The notes under the pieces were generated by a model. That model made no database searches and was not told the origin of the DNA. It worked only from the letters and a program-made list of their open reading frames with translations. A DNA stretch of 64,000 nt, taken from CAVVIO01 sp963748095 (GTDB lineage Bacteria; Bacteroidota; Bacteroidia; Bacteroidales; UBA10428). The position numbers were made by a program, and so were the translations under genes. The stretch spans positions 1-64,000 of the forward strand of contig CAVVIO010000023.1 in assembly GCA_963748095.1 (NCBI GenBank). The letters are read 5' to 3'. Of the stretch, positions 1-19,201 are shown piece by piece. How positions within the stretch are numbered: the stretch's first letter is position 1; the number at the start of each line of letters is the position of its first letter.

Positions 1-54
1 TCGCTCATTGAGATTAAACGGGTTGCGTTTCCGTTTGTCGATGATCTATCGGAC

Positions 55-1608
55 TTATCGCTTGGCTTGTTTTCGCGTCGGTCGCGGCCCTGGCCGTTGA
101 GGCCCAAGACGCTGCGACGCTGACGAGCCGTAGCCTGCGCCCGCCACGGTCGCCCAGATCAGCCACGCGATCCAACTGGCGGCGCCGGCCAATTGCAGCA
201 TTCTGAACTGCGGCGCCGCGGGCTCGTGCCAGGGGCCTGCCGCCCACATATAGGCGCCCTGGGCGCAGCCTATCGCAGTCAGAGCCAGGAAACCTGAGTT
301 ATAACGCGCATCGTCGCGCAGCAGCACGGCCAGCAAATAAAACCCGGCGGCCAACAGCGGGGTGAACCACCGCACCGAGCAGCAATCGCCGGAATGGTTG
401 ACTGACAGCGCCGCGTACAGCAGCCAGGTCGCAACGGCCCAGGCTGAAAACCCGAGCAGTTCCGGCCATTCGGCCGGGCGGCGGCGCCAAGCGCAAAGAA
501 GCCCGAGAGGGTCAACAGCAGCGGCAGGTTGTGCCAGAAGAAGCCCCATGCCGGCTCGAACAGCAACCCCAGGGCGTAACGCACGAAATCCGCCGGCGTG
601 GGATGGTTCCAAATGCCGGTCATATTCTGGGCGTGGAAGGGAGTGCCGGGCCAGTCAAAGTACTCGGGCATCGAGCCGACCGGCTTGAACGTGCCGCCGA
701 TGGCATAGTTGAGGGCATGATGGACCGCCATCCACGGCAACGCCGCCGCGGCGAAAACGGCCAGCGCGCCCAGGCGCCAACGGCTGCGGTGCGCGACGAT
801 CAAACCCGCAGCCAGCAACAACGGGGGGCCGGCGCCCTGGTCGATCGTGTAGGCCAGTCCGCCCAGTCCGCCGGCCAGCGCAATTTGCAGCCAGGTTCGT
901 TTCGGCGGCTGCTGCTCTCGCATTGTGTTTTGCGGACTCCTCGGCAGATTGCTCGCTGTCCGCTGCCAAATGGGCGAGATTCAACGTCAGCGCCGCGGCG
1001 ACCGCCAGTAACATGATGTGATCGTTGACCTGGCCGACGTAGGCGATCGCCACGGTGGCCCACGCCAGACTGGCCGTCAGCGCCAAGCGGCGGGCGAGAG
1101 GCAGCCGCAGCGTTCCGCCCAGGTAGAAGGTGCAGACCACGGCCAGCACGTAGGAGAATCCGGCCGAACCAAGGTTCATCCAGTAGCAGAATTGGTCGCA
1201 ATGCTCCTTGGCCGTGGAGCCCGTAATCTGCTGCCAAACGAAATACCAGCCCGCCAACAGTACGGCAGGCAGAGGCGAACGGTGGGAGTAATAATGCCCG
1301 TCGACGAGGATCTTGTCTTTCGTCCCCTCAAGCCAGGCGTTTGGATCGTCCAGGCGATAGGGAAAGGGGCGTTTGAATTCCGGGTCAAGCGGCGGGACTT
1401 TGACGAAGATCGAGTCGTCGACGGCCAGCGTGTGGTAATCGACCAGGCACTCCACCGTGGCCAGGCGGCTGCCGTCGTTCCAGCCCCCGGCATTGTCCCG
1501 AGCGCTGACAATGGCGACCACGGCGGCCAAGGCCCATACGGCGTAGCCGGCGAGGCTTTCTCTTCGGGGGGGCGGTGCGGAGGCGACAGCATCGGGCATA
1601 CCGCCCAT
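55..1608 (-). CDS. Multipass membrane protein, frameshifted
   Basis: Three reading-frame pieces (1608-~915, ~923-~480, ~500-55) join into one hydrophobic protein of about 515 residues. The middle and last pieces carry repeated hydrophobic segments such as LLLTLSGFFALGAA and FTPLLAAGFYLLAVLL, and the N-terminal piece has a first membrane segment (YAVWALAAVVAIVSA) followed by a soluble loop. Two indels, near 918 and 490, are needed to restore the frame. I prefer the Met at 1608 (MGGMPDAVAS) because the upstream residues are low-complexity and lie before the conserved-looking part; Met at 1599 is also possible. The layout, with a loop after the first helix and then many helices, resembles glycosyltransferase-39-like or other polytopic planctomycete proteins of unknown role, but I see no diagnostic motif. 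Function unknown. Confidence 0.6.
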
Positions 1609-2032
1609 ACTACTCGGCCTTTCCGTTCCGGCCCAGGCAGCGGCCAGGTCGCGTTCTTTTCGGCGAAATGTCCCCAATGGTGAAACGCGGCAATTCTGTT
1701 TCGCAGGAAACGTCTGGCGGGGCGTTTTGAGAGCCGGCGCGGGTGAATCGGGGCTGAGCCTTGGCAAAATCCCAGAATGAGTTCGGTCTGGGGCGCGCTG
1801 AGATTTGCCCCTGTCGCTCCCATCCTCATTGAGAAACCGAAAGGCTCCGCCTGCCCCGCGGGGCGCCTTGAGAGCGGGCGATGCTCGTGGTAACTTTGAG
1901 GGATTTTACGCCGGTCCCGAAGGCTTCGTTGGGCGTTGACCAGCGAGGAGCGTCTTTTAGGGCGCCTTTCAAGGCTTCGACACGCAGCGGCCGCCGTAAA
2001 CAACTGGGAACGTGCGAAGGGAAATTGGCACA

Positions 2033-5313
<3,281 letters not shown>

Positions 5314-5386
5314 GCGAGCGTCTGTGGAGCAGGGGCAAAGGCGTTAATACGTGGACTTGGCGTCTCCTGGTGCAGGCTCTTGAGAA

Positions 5387-5966
5387 ATGGCCGACTCGTC
5401 GCCCTTGATTGTGCTGATCGGCGGTCCTAACGGGGCCGGTAAGTCCACAACCGCGCCCTTGCTGTTGAGGGACGCCCTTCAGGTCGACGAGTTCGTCAAT
5501 GCCGACGTCATCGCTCAAGGGATCTCCGCGTTTCACCCTGAACGGGCGGCGATGCAAGCCGGGCGAACGATGCTGCTGCCGCGTGAAAGAACTAGCCAGA
5601 CAAAAGGCGAGCTTTGCATTCGAGAGCACGCTCGCCAGCCGAAGCTTTGCTCCTTGGATTGAACGGCTTAACTGCGAAGGATACCGATTTGCTGTTCTAT
5701 TCCTCTGGTTGCCAAGCGCAGACCATGCGATTGCTCGCGTCAAAGAACGGGTGAAAATGGGGGGACACAGTGTACCCGACGAAATCGTGAGGCGGCGATA
5801 TGTTGCTGGAATACGCAATTTTTTCGATCTTTACCAGCCATTGGCTCGGGTCTGGCGGTTTTACGATAACTCTGCGGAAGCAAAACCGAAGCTTGTCGCC
5901 GCTGGGCGCGGTAGAATGGATAGATATGTGAGAGACGAGCAGGAATGGTTCAGAATCAAGACATAG
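5387..5966 (+). CDS. Zeta-toxin-like P-loop kinase, one frameshift
   Basis: This is a small AAA/zeta-toxin family kinase of about 192 residues. A Walker A motif GGPNGAGKST lies at residues 12-21, followed by DEFVNADVIAQGIS, the usual zeta-type Asn-Ala-Asp segment. Downstream are FAFESTLASRSF (the E-S/T region that positions the substrate) and LWLPSADHAIARVKERVKMG (helical lid with Arg). True zeta toxins phosphorylate UDP-N-acetylglucosamine; stand-alone chromosomal relatives are often uncharacterised. An extra C near 5580 shifts the frame; removing it gives GRTMLLRVKELARQK and an exact 193-codon gene. It follows carB by 73 bp on the same strand, and its 3' end overlaps the next small gene by 22 bp, so the two are probably co-translated. 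Confidence 0.8.
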
Positions 5967-6172
5967 ACGCGTTATTTGAAGACGGTCGTGCGATCGACGC
6001 CGCGCTGACGAAAGCGGTCCGCGAAGCGGTGTTGCAGCACAAGCGGGCGGGTAATCCCGTCGCCGTTTGGCGGGACGGCCAGGTCGTCTGGATCCCCGCG
6101 GACGAGATCGTCTTGGACGAGTCGCCGACTGAACCGCCGCCGAGTGCAGAGCCAAAGCAGCCCCAGAAGTGA
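5945..6172 (+). CDS. Small protein overlapping the zeta-like kinase
   Basis: A 75-residue acidic protein starting MVQNQDIDALF. The first half looks helical (GRAIDAALTKAVREAVLQHK). It is followed by GNPVAVWRDGQVVWIPADEI, a short beta-type segment, and a Pro/Glu-rich tail. The start codon lies inside the 3' end of the kinase gene, a layout common for toxin partners. I do not recognise a named antitoxin family, and epsilon antitoxins usually precede zeta, so a partner role is inferred only from overlap and size. It could equally be a small protein co-expressed with a housekeeping-type kinase. Confidence 0.6.
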   Translation: MVQNQDIDALFEDGRAIDAALTKAVREAVLQHKRAGNPVAVWRDGQVVWIPADEIVLDESPTEPPPSAEPKQPQK

Positions 6173-6208
6173 ACGCGGGGCGCCCGCCGCAAGGGCGACG
6201 CATTCGCA

Positions 6209-7613
6209 TCAGCAAAGCGGTAGGACTTCGCCGTCGCTGACTGGAAACGGCCGGCCCAGCATGTCTCGAATCTCGGCGCAGGGGAGAAATGCCCAACGCC
6301 TGGAAAACGGTGGCGTGGACGTCCGGCGGTCCGCAGGGCTGAGTTCTGGGAAAGGCGCCTTGGCCGTCGCTGCTGCCGTAGACCTGGCCGCCGCGAATGC
6401 CGCCCCCGGCCAGGACAACCGAATAGACGTTCGGATAATGGTCGCGACCGGCGGCGCCGTTGATGCGTGGCGTGCGGCCAAAGTCGGTGAGCATGACGAC
6501 CAGCGTCTCGTCGAGCGTTCCCCGATCGGCAAGATCTTGCAGCAGGGCCGAAACGCCGCGGTCGAAGACCGGCAGCAAGCGGGACTTGAGGCGGTTGAAG
6601 TTGTCGCCGTGCGTGTCCCACATGTCTCCGGCGCCGCCGTTGAGATCGCCCGCCGCACAGCAGACCTGAACCACCGGCACGCCGGCTTCCGTCAGGCGCC
6701 TGGCCAACAGCATGCTTTGACCGCCCAGGTGGTTGCCGTAAGAATCGCGAACCTTGGGGTCTTCAGTGTCCAGATTGTAGGCGTTCTTCACGGCCGAACC
6801 GCACAGGATGTCTCGGGCGAGGCTGCGGAAATGGCTGTAATTCTCGAAATCGGCCGGCTGCCCAACCGGCTTCTCCAAGGCATCCAGCAACCGGCCTCGT
6901 GACGACAGCCTGGCGCCGTCGACGTCCTCGAGCTTCAACGCCTCGGAGCCAAGCGTTCTCGACACCCCGCCGTACGGTTCGCCGCTGGGCGTGCGAATGA
7001 CGATCGGGTCGTATTGGACGCCCAGCCAGCCGCCGTATTCGCCCGCCTGCAGCGTGTTATTGTCGACCATCGGGTAGGGCAGCCGAACGGCGGCCGGCGC
7101 GCCGCGCGGAGCGGAATGTAGTCTCGAGATCATGGCGGGCAGCGAAGGCCAATCGCTCGGCTCGGGCGGAATGTTTCCGGCTCGCGGCGGACGGTGCCCG
7201 GTGATGTTCCAATACATTCCCCGGCCGTGCGCCGCGTCGTCGTGATGGATCGAGCGGACGATGGCCAGCTTTTCCGTGTGCCGCGCCAAACCCGGCAGGT
7301 ATTCGCTGATTTGAATGCCTGGCGTCGCGGTTGAGATCGGCGAAAATTCGCCGCGCACTTCGCTGGGGGCTTCCGGCTTCGGATCCCATGTGTCGAGATG
7401 ACTCATGCCGCCCCAGCAATACAAGATGATGCAGGCCTTGGCCTTGCCGCGACGCGTTGCAGCAGCCGTCGCCGCCAGACATGTCGACTGCAAGCCGGGC
7501 AGCGAGAGCCCTTGGCCGAACGGTAAACCTAGAGCGCCGGAACAGCCGATTTGCAGGAATCGTTTGCGGCTAATGGCCGCGCCGTGAGTATCGGGTCTAA
7601 AGGCGATCGACAT
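6209..7613 (-). CDS. DUF1501 secreted protein, one frameshift near the end
   Basis: This is a DUF1501 protein (sulfatase-like alkaline-phosphatase fold) of about 467 residues, a family greatly expanded in planctomycetes and usually encoded with DUF1553/DUF1549 cytochrome-type proteins, which are absent here. The N-terminus ISRKRFLQIGCSGALGL resembles a Tat-type signal. The body has CIILYCWGGMSHLDTWDPK, IHHDDAAHGRGMYWNITGH, GDMWDTHGDNF and VVMLTDFGRTPRING, the usual family blocks with the metal-ligand-type Asp/His residues. The expected C-terminus AEIRDMLGRPFPVSDGEVL lies in another frame, so one inserted base near 6285 must be removed; the apparent 638-residue open frame running to 5697 is an artefact of that shift. 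It converges with the zeta-like pair. Confidence 0.85.
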
Positions 7614-8066
7614 TGCGTGGTTTGTTTTTTTGATCGGCTGATCAGTTCTGCACCACAGATGCCTATGATTTTATCTTTTGGCCTGCTCCTTGTACACGCA
7701 GGCGCAAGTCGTGCCGTGTGTGTCAGGAACGGACCTGTCGTGCGCTGGAGAGCACAGTTTCGCAAACCAGAGCCCGTCGCCTGCGTAGAAAAAGGCGGGG
7801 CGTTTTGCGGCGGCACGACTCTTGCTTGGATAGGTTGGAAGAGCTTATCCTCGAAAGCGTCGGACCGAGGGAGTCGGACCTTTGAAGTTGGTCAACCTAT
7901 CCGGCCAGCGGATCTCGCGGCATATCTCCGGATCATCGCGAGCGTCTGGGGGGAGTGTGACCGCTTTGAGCCTGTGTGCGCGGCCGCCGAGGTCCGTCGT
8001 CGCCGTTTGACGCTCCGCTTCGGAAGGGGCGCAACTGCCAGGACCTGATAATCAGGAACCACCACG
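7614..8066. other. Intergenic region upstream of the ELWxSDGT-repeat protein
   Basis: About 450 bp between two divergently transcribed secreted-protein genes. Open frames here are not protein-like. The only signal I can point to is the sigma-54-type -24/-12 candidate at 7811-7826, listed separately. No hairpin with a T-run was found. Confidence 0.5.
7811..7826 (+). promoter_or_regulatory. Candidate sigma-54 promoter (-24/-12)
   Basis: The sequence cGGCACGactctTGCtt places GG at 7812-7813 and GC at 7824-7825, the exact GG-N10-GC spacing of RpoN promoters, and matches most of TGGCACG-N4-TTGC. Transcription would start near 7837, giving a ~230 nt leader before the gene at 8067. This is a single motif match without a visible enhancer-binding protein gene nearby, so it is tentative. 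Confidence 0.35.
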
Positions 8067-10435
8067 ATGCCGCTGAATTTGCCTGTCGGTTCTTTGACGT
8101 CCCTTAAGCGTTCTAAACGAGCTTCGCGACTTCGGCGTCGCCGTCGACATGCCCTGGGGTTTGGCTTGAAGGGCATTGGATTCGAGGAGCTCGAAAGCCG
8201 GCGTCTGCTGGCCGCCACGCTGCTGATGGACATTTATCCTGGCGCACCTAGTTCGAATCCTTCTCAAACGGCCTCCTTGAACGGAAACCTGCTGTTTGCA
8301 GCCAACGATGGCCCGACCGCGCACGGCAATGAGCTATGGCGCAGCGACGGGAGCGCGACCGTATTGGTCGACGATATCTACCCCGGAACGCATTTCGACG
8401 GCGTCAGCAACGTCGCCAACAACTCCAACCCGACCGACCTTACGGCATCAGGCGCTTACGTTTATTTCGCCGCGACGGACGGGGTGCACGGCGTGCAACT
8501 ATGGCGGACCGACGGAACGACGGCCAATACGACCATGGTTACCGACATCAACGAAAGCGGCGGCGGTTTCTATCCGACCAATCTCACGGACGTGAACGGC
8601 ACGCTCTATTTCACGGCCAACGATGGCACGCACAATTTGCAGGTTTGGAAGAGCGATGGCACGCCGGGCGGAACCGTGATGATCAGCGATCTGCAGCCGA
8701 GCGTGGGCGGCCCGGCCAACCCGGCCAGCCTGACCAATGTCAACGGCACGGTATTCTTCACCGCCAACGTAGGAACAACGGGCCGCGAGTTGTACGTCAC
8801 CACCGGCACGCTGGCCAGCACGCACTTGCTGATCAACATCCATCCGGCGGGCGGCAGCGCCAACCCGCTTGATCTGACGAACGTCGACGGGACGCTCTAC
8901 TTCTCGGCCGACGATGGCACGCACGGCAGAGAGCTCTGGACGAGCGATGGCACGACGCTTGGCACGGCGATGGTCTCCGACGTGTTCGCCGGCGCCAGCA
9001 GCGCCAATCCCACGGACCTGACCAATGTGGGCGGCGTGGTCTTCTTCTCCGCCAACGACGGCGTGCACGGCAACGAACTTTGGATGAGCAACGGGACCGC
9101 GGCCGGTACGGTGATGGTCAAAGACATTAACACAACGTCCGCCGGCGCCAGTTCCAACCCGGCCGACTTGACGAACGTCGACGGCATTCTTTTCTTCCGT
9201 GCCAACGACGGCGTCAACGGCACGGAATTATGGAAGAGCGACGGCACGACGGCCGGCACGGTGATGGTATTGGACATCAATCCGGGGTTGCCGAGTTCGA
9301 CGCCTGCCAACCTGATCAACGGCAACGGCACGCTGTTCTTTACGGCCAACGATGGCACGCATGGAGTCGAGTTCTGGCAGAGCGACGGCACGGCGGCGGG
9401 CACGACGCTGGTCACCGACATTTACCCCGGCGCACCAAGTTCGAGTCCGCAGAACCTGACGATCGCCGGCGACACGTTGTTCATGGCGGCCAACAACGGC
9501 ACGGTGGGCAACGAGCTGTGGGGCTCTCCGCTGCCGACGGCTCGGCCGATCGTGACCGATCACAATTACGCCTTCCAGGCCGGTACGCCCTTGAACGTGT
9601 CGGCGCCGGGCGTGCTCGCCGGAACCACCGGCGCCAGCGGCGCAGTGTTCAACGCCGTACTGGTGAGCGGCCCTGCAAACGGCGTGCTGACGCTGAATGC
9701 TGACGGCTCCTTCACGTATACGCCTAACGCCGGCTTCGAGGGGAGCGACAGCTTTACCTTCGTCGCCAACGACGGCGTCAGTACCAGCCTGAAGTCGGCC
9801 ACGGTCACGCTGGTCAGCCTGAATTACCGCTTCGTCAGCAATCTGTACGTCGACACGCTCGACCGGGCGGCGGGGGCGACGAGCGACGGCGAGATCATGT
9901 ACTGGGTCAATCAGCTCGCCGGAGGCGCCAGCCGCAACTCGGTCGCCGCGGCCTTCGTCAACTCGACCGAAGCCCGCACGAATCTGATCAACGGCTTCTA
10001 CGAGGACTATCTTGCCCGAGCCGCCGACCCTTCGGGCCTGAACGCGTTCCTTAACGCCATGAGCGCAGGAACGACCTCGACGCAGATTCAACTCGTCATT
10101 TTGTCGTCGAACGAGTATTTCTTGCGCACGGTTCGAACGCGGGTTTCGTCTACAATCTCTACAGCGATCTCCTGAACCGGACGCCGAGCCTGGGCGAAGC
10201 GGCCTACTGGAAAGGTCTGTTAGATTCTGGCGTCTCGCGCTCGACGGTCGTTAGCGGGTTCCTGACTTCGACCGAGTACCTGTCGGACGTCGTTCAAGCC
10301 TCTTACGAGGCCTACTTGGGGCGTCCGGCCGATCCCGGCGGCGCCGCCTATTGGCTGTCGCAACTGCAAGCCGGGCTGACGCCGCAACAAATGGAAATCT
10401 CGCTCGTCTCGAGCGATGAGTTCTATTCAGCATAG
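8067..10435 (+). CDS. LESR-type surface protein: ELWxSDGT repeats, Ig-like, DUF4214
   Basis: A predicted cell-surface protein of about 789 residues. The Arg-rich N-terminus ends in FEELESRRLLAA, the LEPR/LESR-xLL motif found at the start of many giant planctomycete surface proteins. Residues ~50-485 hold about nine repeats of ~47 residues of the type ELWKSDGTxxGTVMVxDIxPG followed by LTNVxGTLFFxANDG, probably a beta-propeller. Next come a cadherin/Ig-like domain (~500-585, GSFTYTPNAGFEGSDSFTF) and two DUF4214 domains (RFVSNLYVDTLDRAAG and, in another frame, FVYNLYSDLLNRTP), proposed in the literature to bind S-layer or glycans. One G seems missing near 10131; restoring it carries the frame to the TAG at 10433-10435 with ASYEAYLGRPADPGGAAYW. 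It converges with the sulfatase, whose stop lies 24 bp away. Confidence 0.85.
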
Positions 10436-10459
10436 GAAGAAGAGTAAGGGGGCGACGTA

Positions 10460-11881
10460 TCAGTCTCGGTCGCGACCCATAGTGGCGTGCAATTGTTCGG
10501 CAAGCTCGGCGGCGGCGTCTTTGCGAACCGCCGCGACGTTGACGTTCTCACGCGGATCGTCGGCGTGATCGTACAGCATGCGACTCGTCGGTTTGCCCTT
10601 GGCGCCGGCGTACTCGGTGTAGCGGAAGGCGTCGGTTCGGATCGTGTCTCCGTTTCTGTAACGACCTACCACGGCCGACTTCCACGGCGCGTCGGGATTG
10701 CTCAACAGCGCGGCAAAGCTGCGGCCCTGCAGGTGCGCCGGCAGCGGCAGAGCCGCCAGTTCGCAAAGCGTCGGGTAGAGATCGATCGATTCGATCAGCG
10801 CCGATCTGCGCTGACCGCCCTTGATTCCCGGCGCCCGCACGATCAGCGGGATCTGCATCGAAGTCTCGTAGCAGGAATGTTTGCACCACAGCGTGTGCTC
10901 GCCCAGGTTCCAGCCGTGGTCGCCCCACAAGACGACGATCGTATTGTCGGCCAACTCCAGCCGGTCGAGCTCAGCCAACAGCTTGCCGATTTGAGCATCC
11001 GTGTAACTGACGCAGGCATAATAGCCGTGAATCAGACTGCGCGCCGTTTCATCCGATACCGGCCCTTTGGCCGGGATGCCGGCGTAGGCTCGCAACTCGC
11101 CGGAGGCGTGGATCGATTCTTGGGGAGCGTCTTTGGGAACGAAGTAGTTGTCGGGAAGCTGGATCGCGTCGCGGTCGTACATGTCCCAGTACTTCTTCGG
11201 CGCGACGAACGGCAGGTGCGGTTTGAAGAAGCCGACGGCCAAAAAGAACGGCGCCTCTTTCCCTTTCAGGCGTCGCAACTCGGCAATGGCTCGCTGGGCA
11301 AGCACGCCGTCGGCGTAGGCGTCGTCCGGCACGTCGGCCGATTCCCAGGCCGGCCCTCGCTTGCCTTTCCCTTGCTGCTGCAGCCTGGCATGCAGTTCGT
11401 GATTCTCTGGTCGGCGATACCAGGGGACGTTCTTCGGTCGCCATGCCGGTTCCGACCAGCCTGCGGCATTATCCTCCGGGTGATGGAAGACCTTGCCCAG
11501 AGAAATCGTGGTATAGCCGTTCGTTCTGAATTGCGTGTTGAACGTCGTCGCGCCGGGAGCATCTTTCTCCGCCCACGCCAGCCAGTTGACGAATCGTTTG
11601 CGGGCGGGCCGGATGCCGGTCAGCAAGCTGGCCCTCGACGCGCCGCAGGTGGGGACCATGCAGTAGGCCCGCTCGAACAGAACTCCGGCGTCGGCCAAGC
11701 GATCGATATGGGGCGAATGGATATGGCGCTTGCCGTAGCAGTACAATTCCGGACGCAAATCGTCCACGGCGATGAACAGGACGTTAGGACGCCGGGCCTG
11801 TTCCGATGCGATGCCGACGGAAGCCTGCATGATCAACAACATGCAGGCACAAAACAACGACGCCAGCGCAGACTCTCGCAT
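10460..11881 (-). CDS. Secreted sulfatase (iduronate-2-sulfatase-like)
   Basis: A 473-residue type I sulfatase that would hydrolyse sulfate esters on polysaccharides. Residues 1-26 form a signal peptide (hydrophobic LASLFCACMLLIMQASVGIA). The metal-binding AVDDLRPELYCYG follows (Asp40, Asp41). The catalytic core CGASR at 79-83 matches the C-x-[P/A]-S-R formylglycine signature, so Cys79 should be oxidised by a formylglycine-generating enzyme encoded elsewhere. FFLAVGFFKPHLPF and VVLWGDHGWNLGEHTLWCKH are typical of iduronate-2-sulfatase-type members. The frame is intact, unlike the neighbouring gltD. Planctomycetes carry many such genes, and substrate cannot be told from sequence alone. Confidence 0.93.
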   Translation of the reverse strand: MRESALASLFCACMLLIMQASVGIASEQARRPNVLFIAVDDLRPELYCYGKRHIHSPHIDRLADAGVLFERAYCMVPTCGASRASLLTGIRPARKRFVNWLAWAEKDAPGATTFNTQFRTNGYTTISLGKVFHHPEDNAAGWSEPAWRPKNVPWYRRPENHELHARLQQQGKGKRGPAWESADVPDDAYADGVLAQRAIAELRRLKGKEAPFFLAVGFFKPHLPFVAPKKYWDMYDRDAIQLPDNYFVPKDAPQESIHASGELRAYAGIPAKGPVSDETARSLIHGYYACVSYTDAQIGKLLAELDRLELADNTIVVLWGDHGWNLGEHTLWCKHSCYETSMQIPLIVRAPGIKGGQRRSALIESIDLYPTLCELAALPLPAHLQGRSFAALLSNPDAPWKSAVVGRYRNGDTIRTDAFRYTEYAGAKGKPTSRMLYDHADDPRENVNVAAVRKDAAAELAEQLHATMGRDRD

Positions 11882-11993
11882 GAAACCCCCGAGCGTGTTT
11901 GAGTTGGATTGCGAAGCTGTACGACGAACGCCTTTTCGGGCGGACGGCGCGGAACGCGCCTGTTCCGTTGACGGGCGATAGCGCGTCGAGCGC

Positions 11994-18151
<6,158 letters not shown>

Positions 18152-19201
18152 TTACCGTCCGTTTCCATTGACATGGGCCGGCGAATCTCCGGCCAGGACA
18201 CAACCGTTTTCGTTGTGGTTCGATTCGCTTTCGGCCGCCGACGAAACCAAGGCAGGTTTCGACGCCGGCGCCGGCGTCGACGCCAAAGCGTCTTCCAGAC
18301 GCGGAAAACTCTTCCGCGCCTCGCGCTGCAGCAGTTCGATGAACCGCTGCACAGTGACATTGAGCTCCTTGCCCCGGCGATGGATGATTCCCAACGGCCG
18401 GACCAACTCGTCGCTTTCCAGACGCACGGCCGCCAGCGTGCCTGTGTGGACCTCGCGGACTACGGTCGGTTCGGGCAGCAAACCGACCCCCGCATCGATT
18501 TCAATCGCTCGCTTGAGCGTTTCAATGTTGTCGAACTCCATCACCACCCGCGCCTCGGCGCCGTGCAGATGAAGCACGCGATCGATCTCGCCGCGAATCG
18601 TCAATTCACTGTCGAAACCGACCATCTTCTGGCCGTCCAGCTCCGCCAGGCAGATCGTGCGCCTGGCCGCGAACGGATGGCTGGGAGCGCACACGAGCAC
18701 CATCGGCTCTTGGCGCCACTCGATCGCCTTGATGCTCCGGGAACTCTTCGGATAACTCACCAGCCCGAGATCCGCGACGTCGTCCTCAACGCTTTGGTAC
18801 ACGCGGTCCGGATGCAAATACTCCAGCCGCACGTTGGCCTTCGGGTGCTGAGAGAGGAATTCCTGCAAGTAGCGGTTCATGTGGTGCAGGCCGACCGAAT
18901 AGATCGACGCCACCCTGACGCGCCCCGCTACTTCCTGGTGCAACGTTCGCACGCGGTCCTCGACGGCAAAATATCGCTCGACGACCTCGCGGCAGCCATC
19001 GTAGTACACCTCCCCTTCGGGGGTCAGTACGAACGGGCGTTTCGAGCGATCGATCAACTTGACGCCCAGTCCTTCTTCTAATTGCTGCACGAGCTGGCTC
19101 GCCCCTGATTGCGAAATGCCGTTTTCGTCAGCAGCGCGTGAAAAGCTGCGCTGGCGAACGACATCGCAAAACACCTTCAAGCCTTTGAGTTGAACCGCCA
19201 T
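18152..19201 (-). CDS. LysR-family transcriptional regulator next to gltBD
   Basis: A 349-residue LysR-type regulator. The winged-helix DNA-binding domain occupies residues 1-60 (LKVFCDVVRQRSFSRAADEN, then ISQSGASQLVQQLEEGLGVK). The effector-binding domain (~90-290) includes RVRVASIYSVGLHHMNRYLQ and NIETLKRAIEIDAGVGLLPE. A low-complexity tail (SESNHNENG) follows. I take Met at 19201 (MAVQLKGLK) over the ATG at 19216. The stop codon TAA (18152-18154) is directly followed by the gltB ATG, so the regulator is probably the first gene of a lysR-gltB-gltD transcript. In Bacillus, GltC (LysR family) activates gltAB from a divergent position, so a similar target with a different layout is a reasonable inference. 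Confidence 0.85.
   Translation of the reverse strand: MAVQLKGLKVFCDVVRQRSFSRAADENGISQSGASQLVQQLEEGLGVKLIDRSKRPFVLTPEGEVYYDGCREVVERYFAVEDRVRTLHQEVAGRVRVASIYSVGLHHMNRYLQEFLSQHPKANVRLEYLHPDRVYQSVEDDVADLGLVSYPKSSRSIKAIEWRQEPMVLVCAPSHPFAARRTICLAELDGQKMVGFDSELTIRGEIDRVLHLHGAEARVVMEFDNIETLKRAIEIDAGVGLLPEPTVVREVHTGTLAAVRLESDELVRPLGIIHRRGKELNVTVQRFIELLQREARKSFPRLEDALASTPAPASKPALVSSAAESESNHNENGCVLAGDSPAHVNGNGR

Noticed and set aside
6144..6902. A plus-strand 252-residue open frame
   Set aside because: It is antisense to the DUF1501 gene, and its composition follows from the opposite strand.
10487..11902. A plus-strand 471-residue open frame
   Set aside because: It lies exactly opposite the sulfatase and is Arg/Gln/Val-rich without any domain; it is a shadow frame of G+C-rich DNA.
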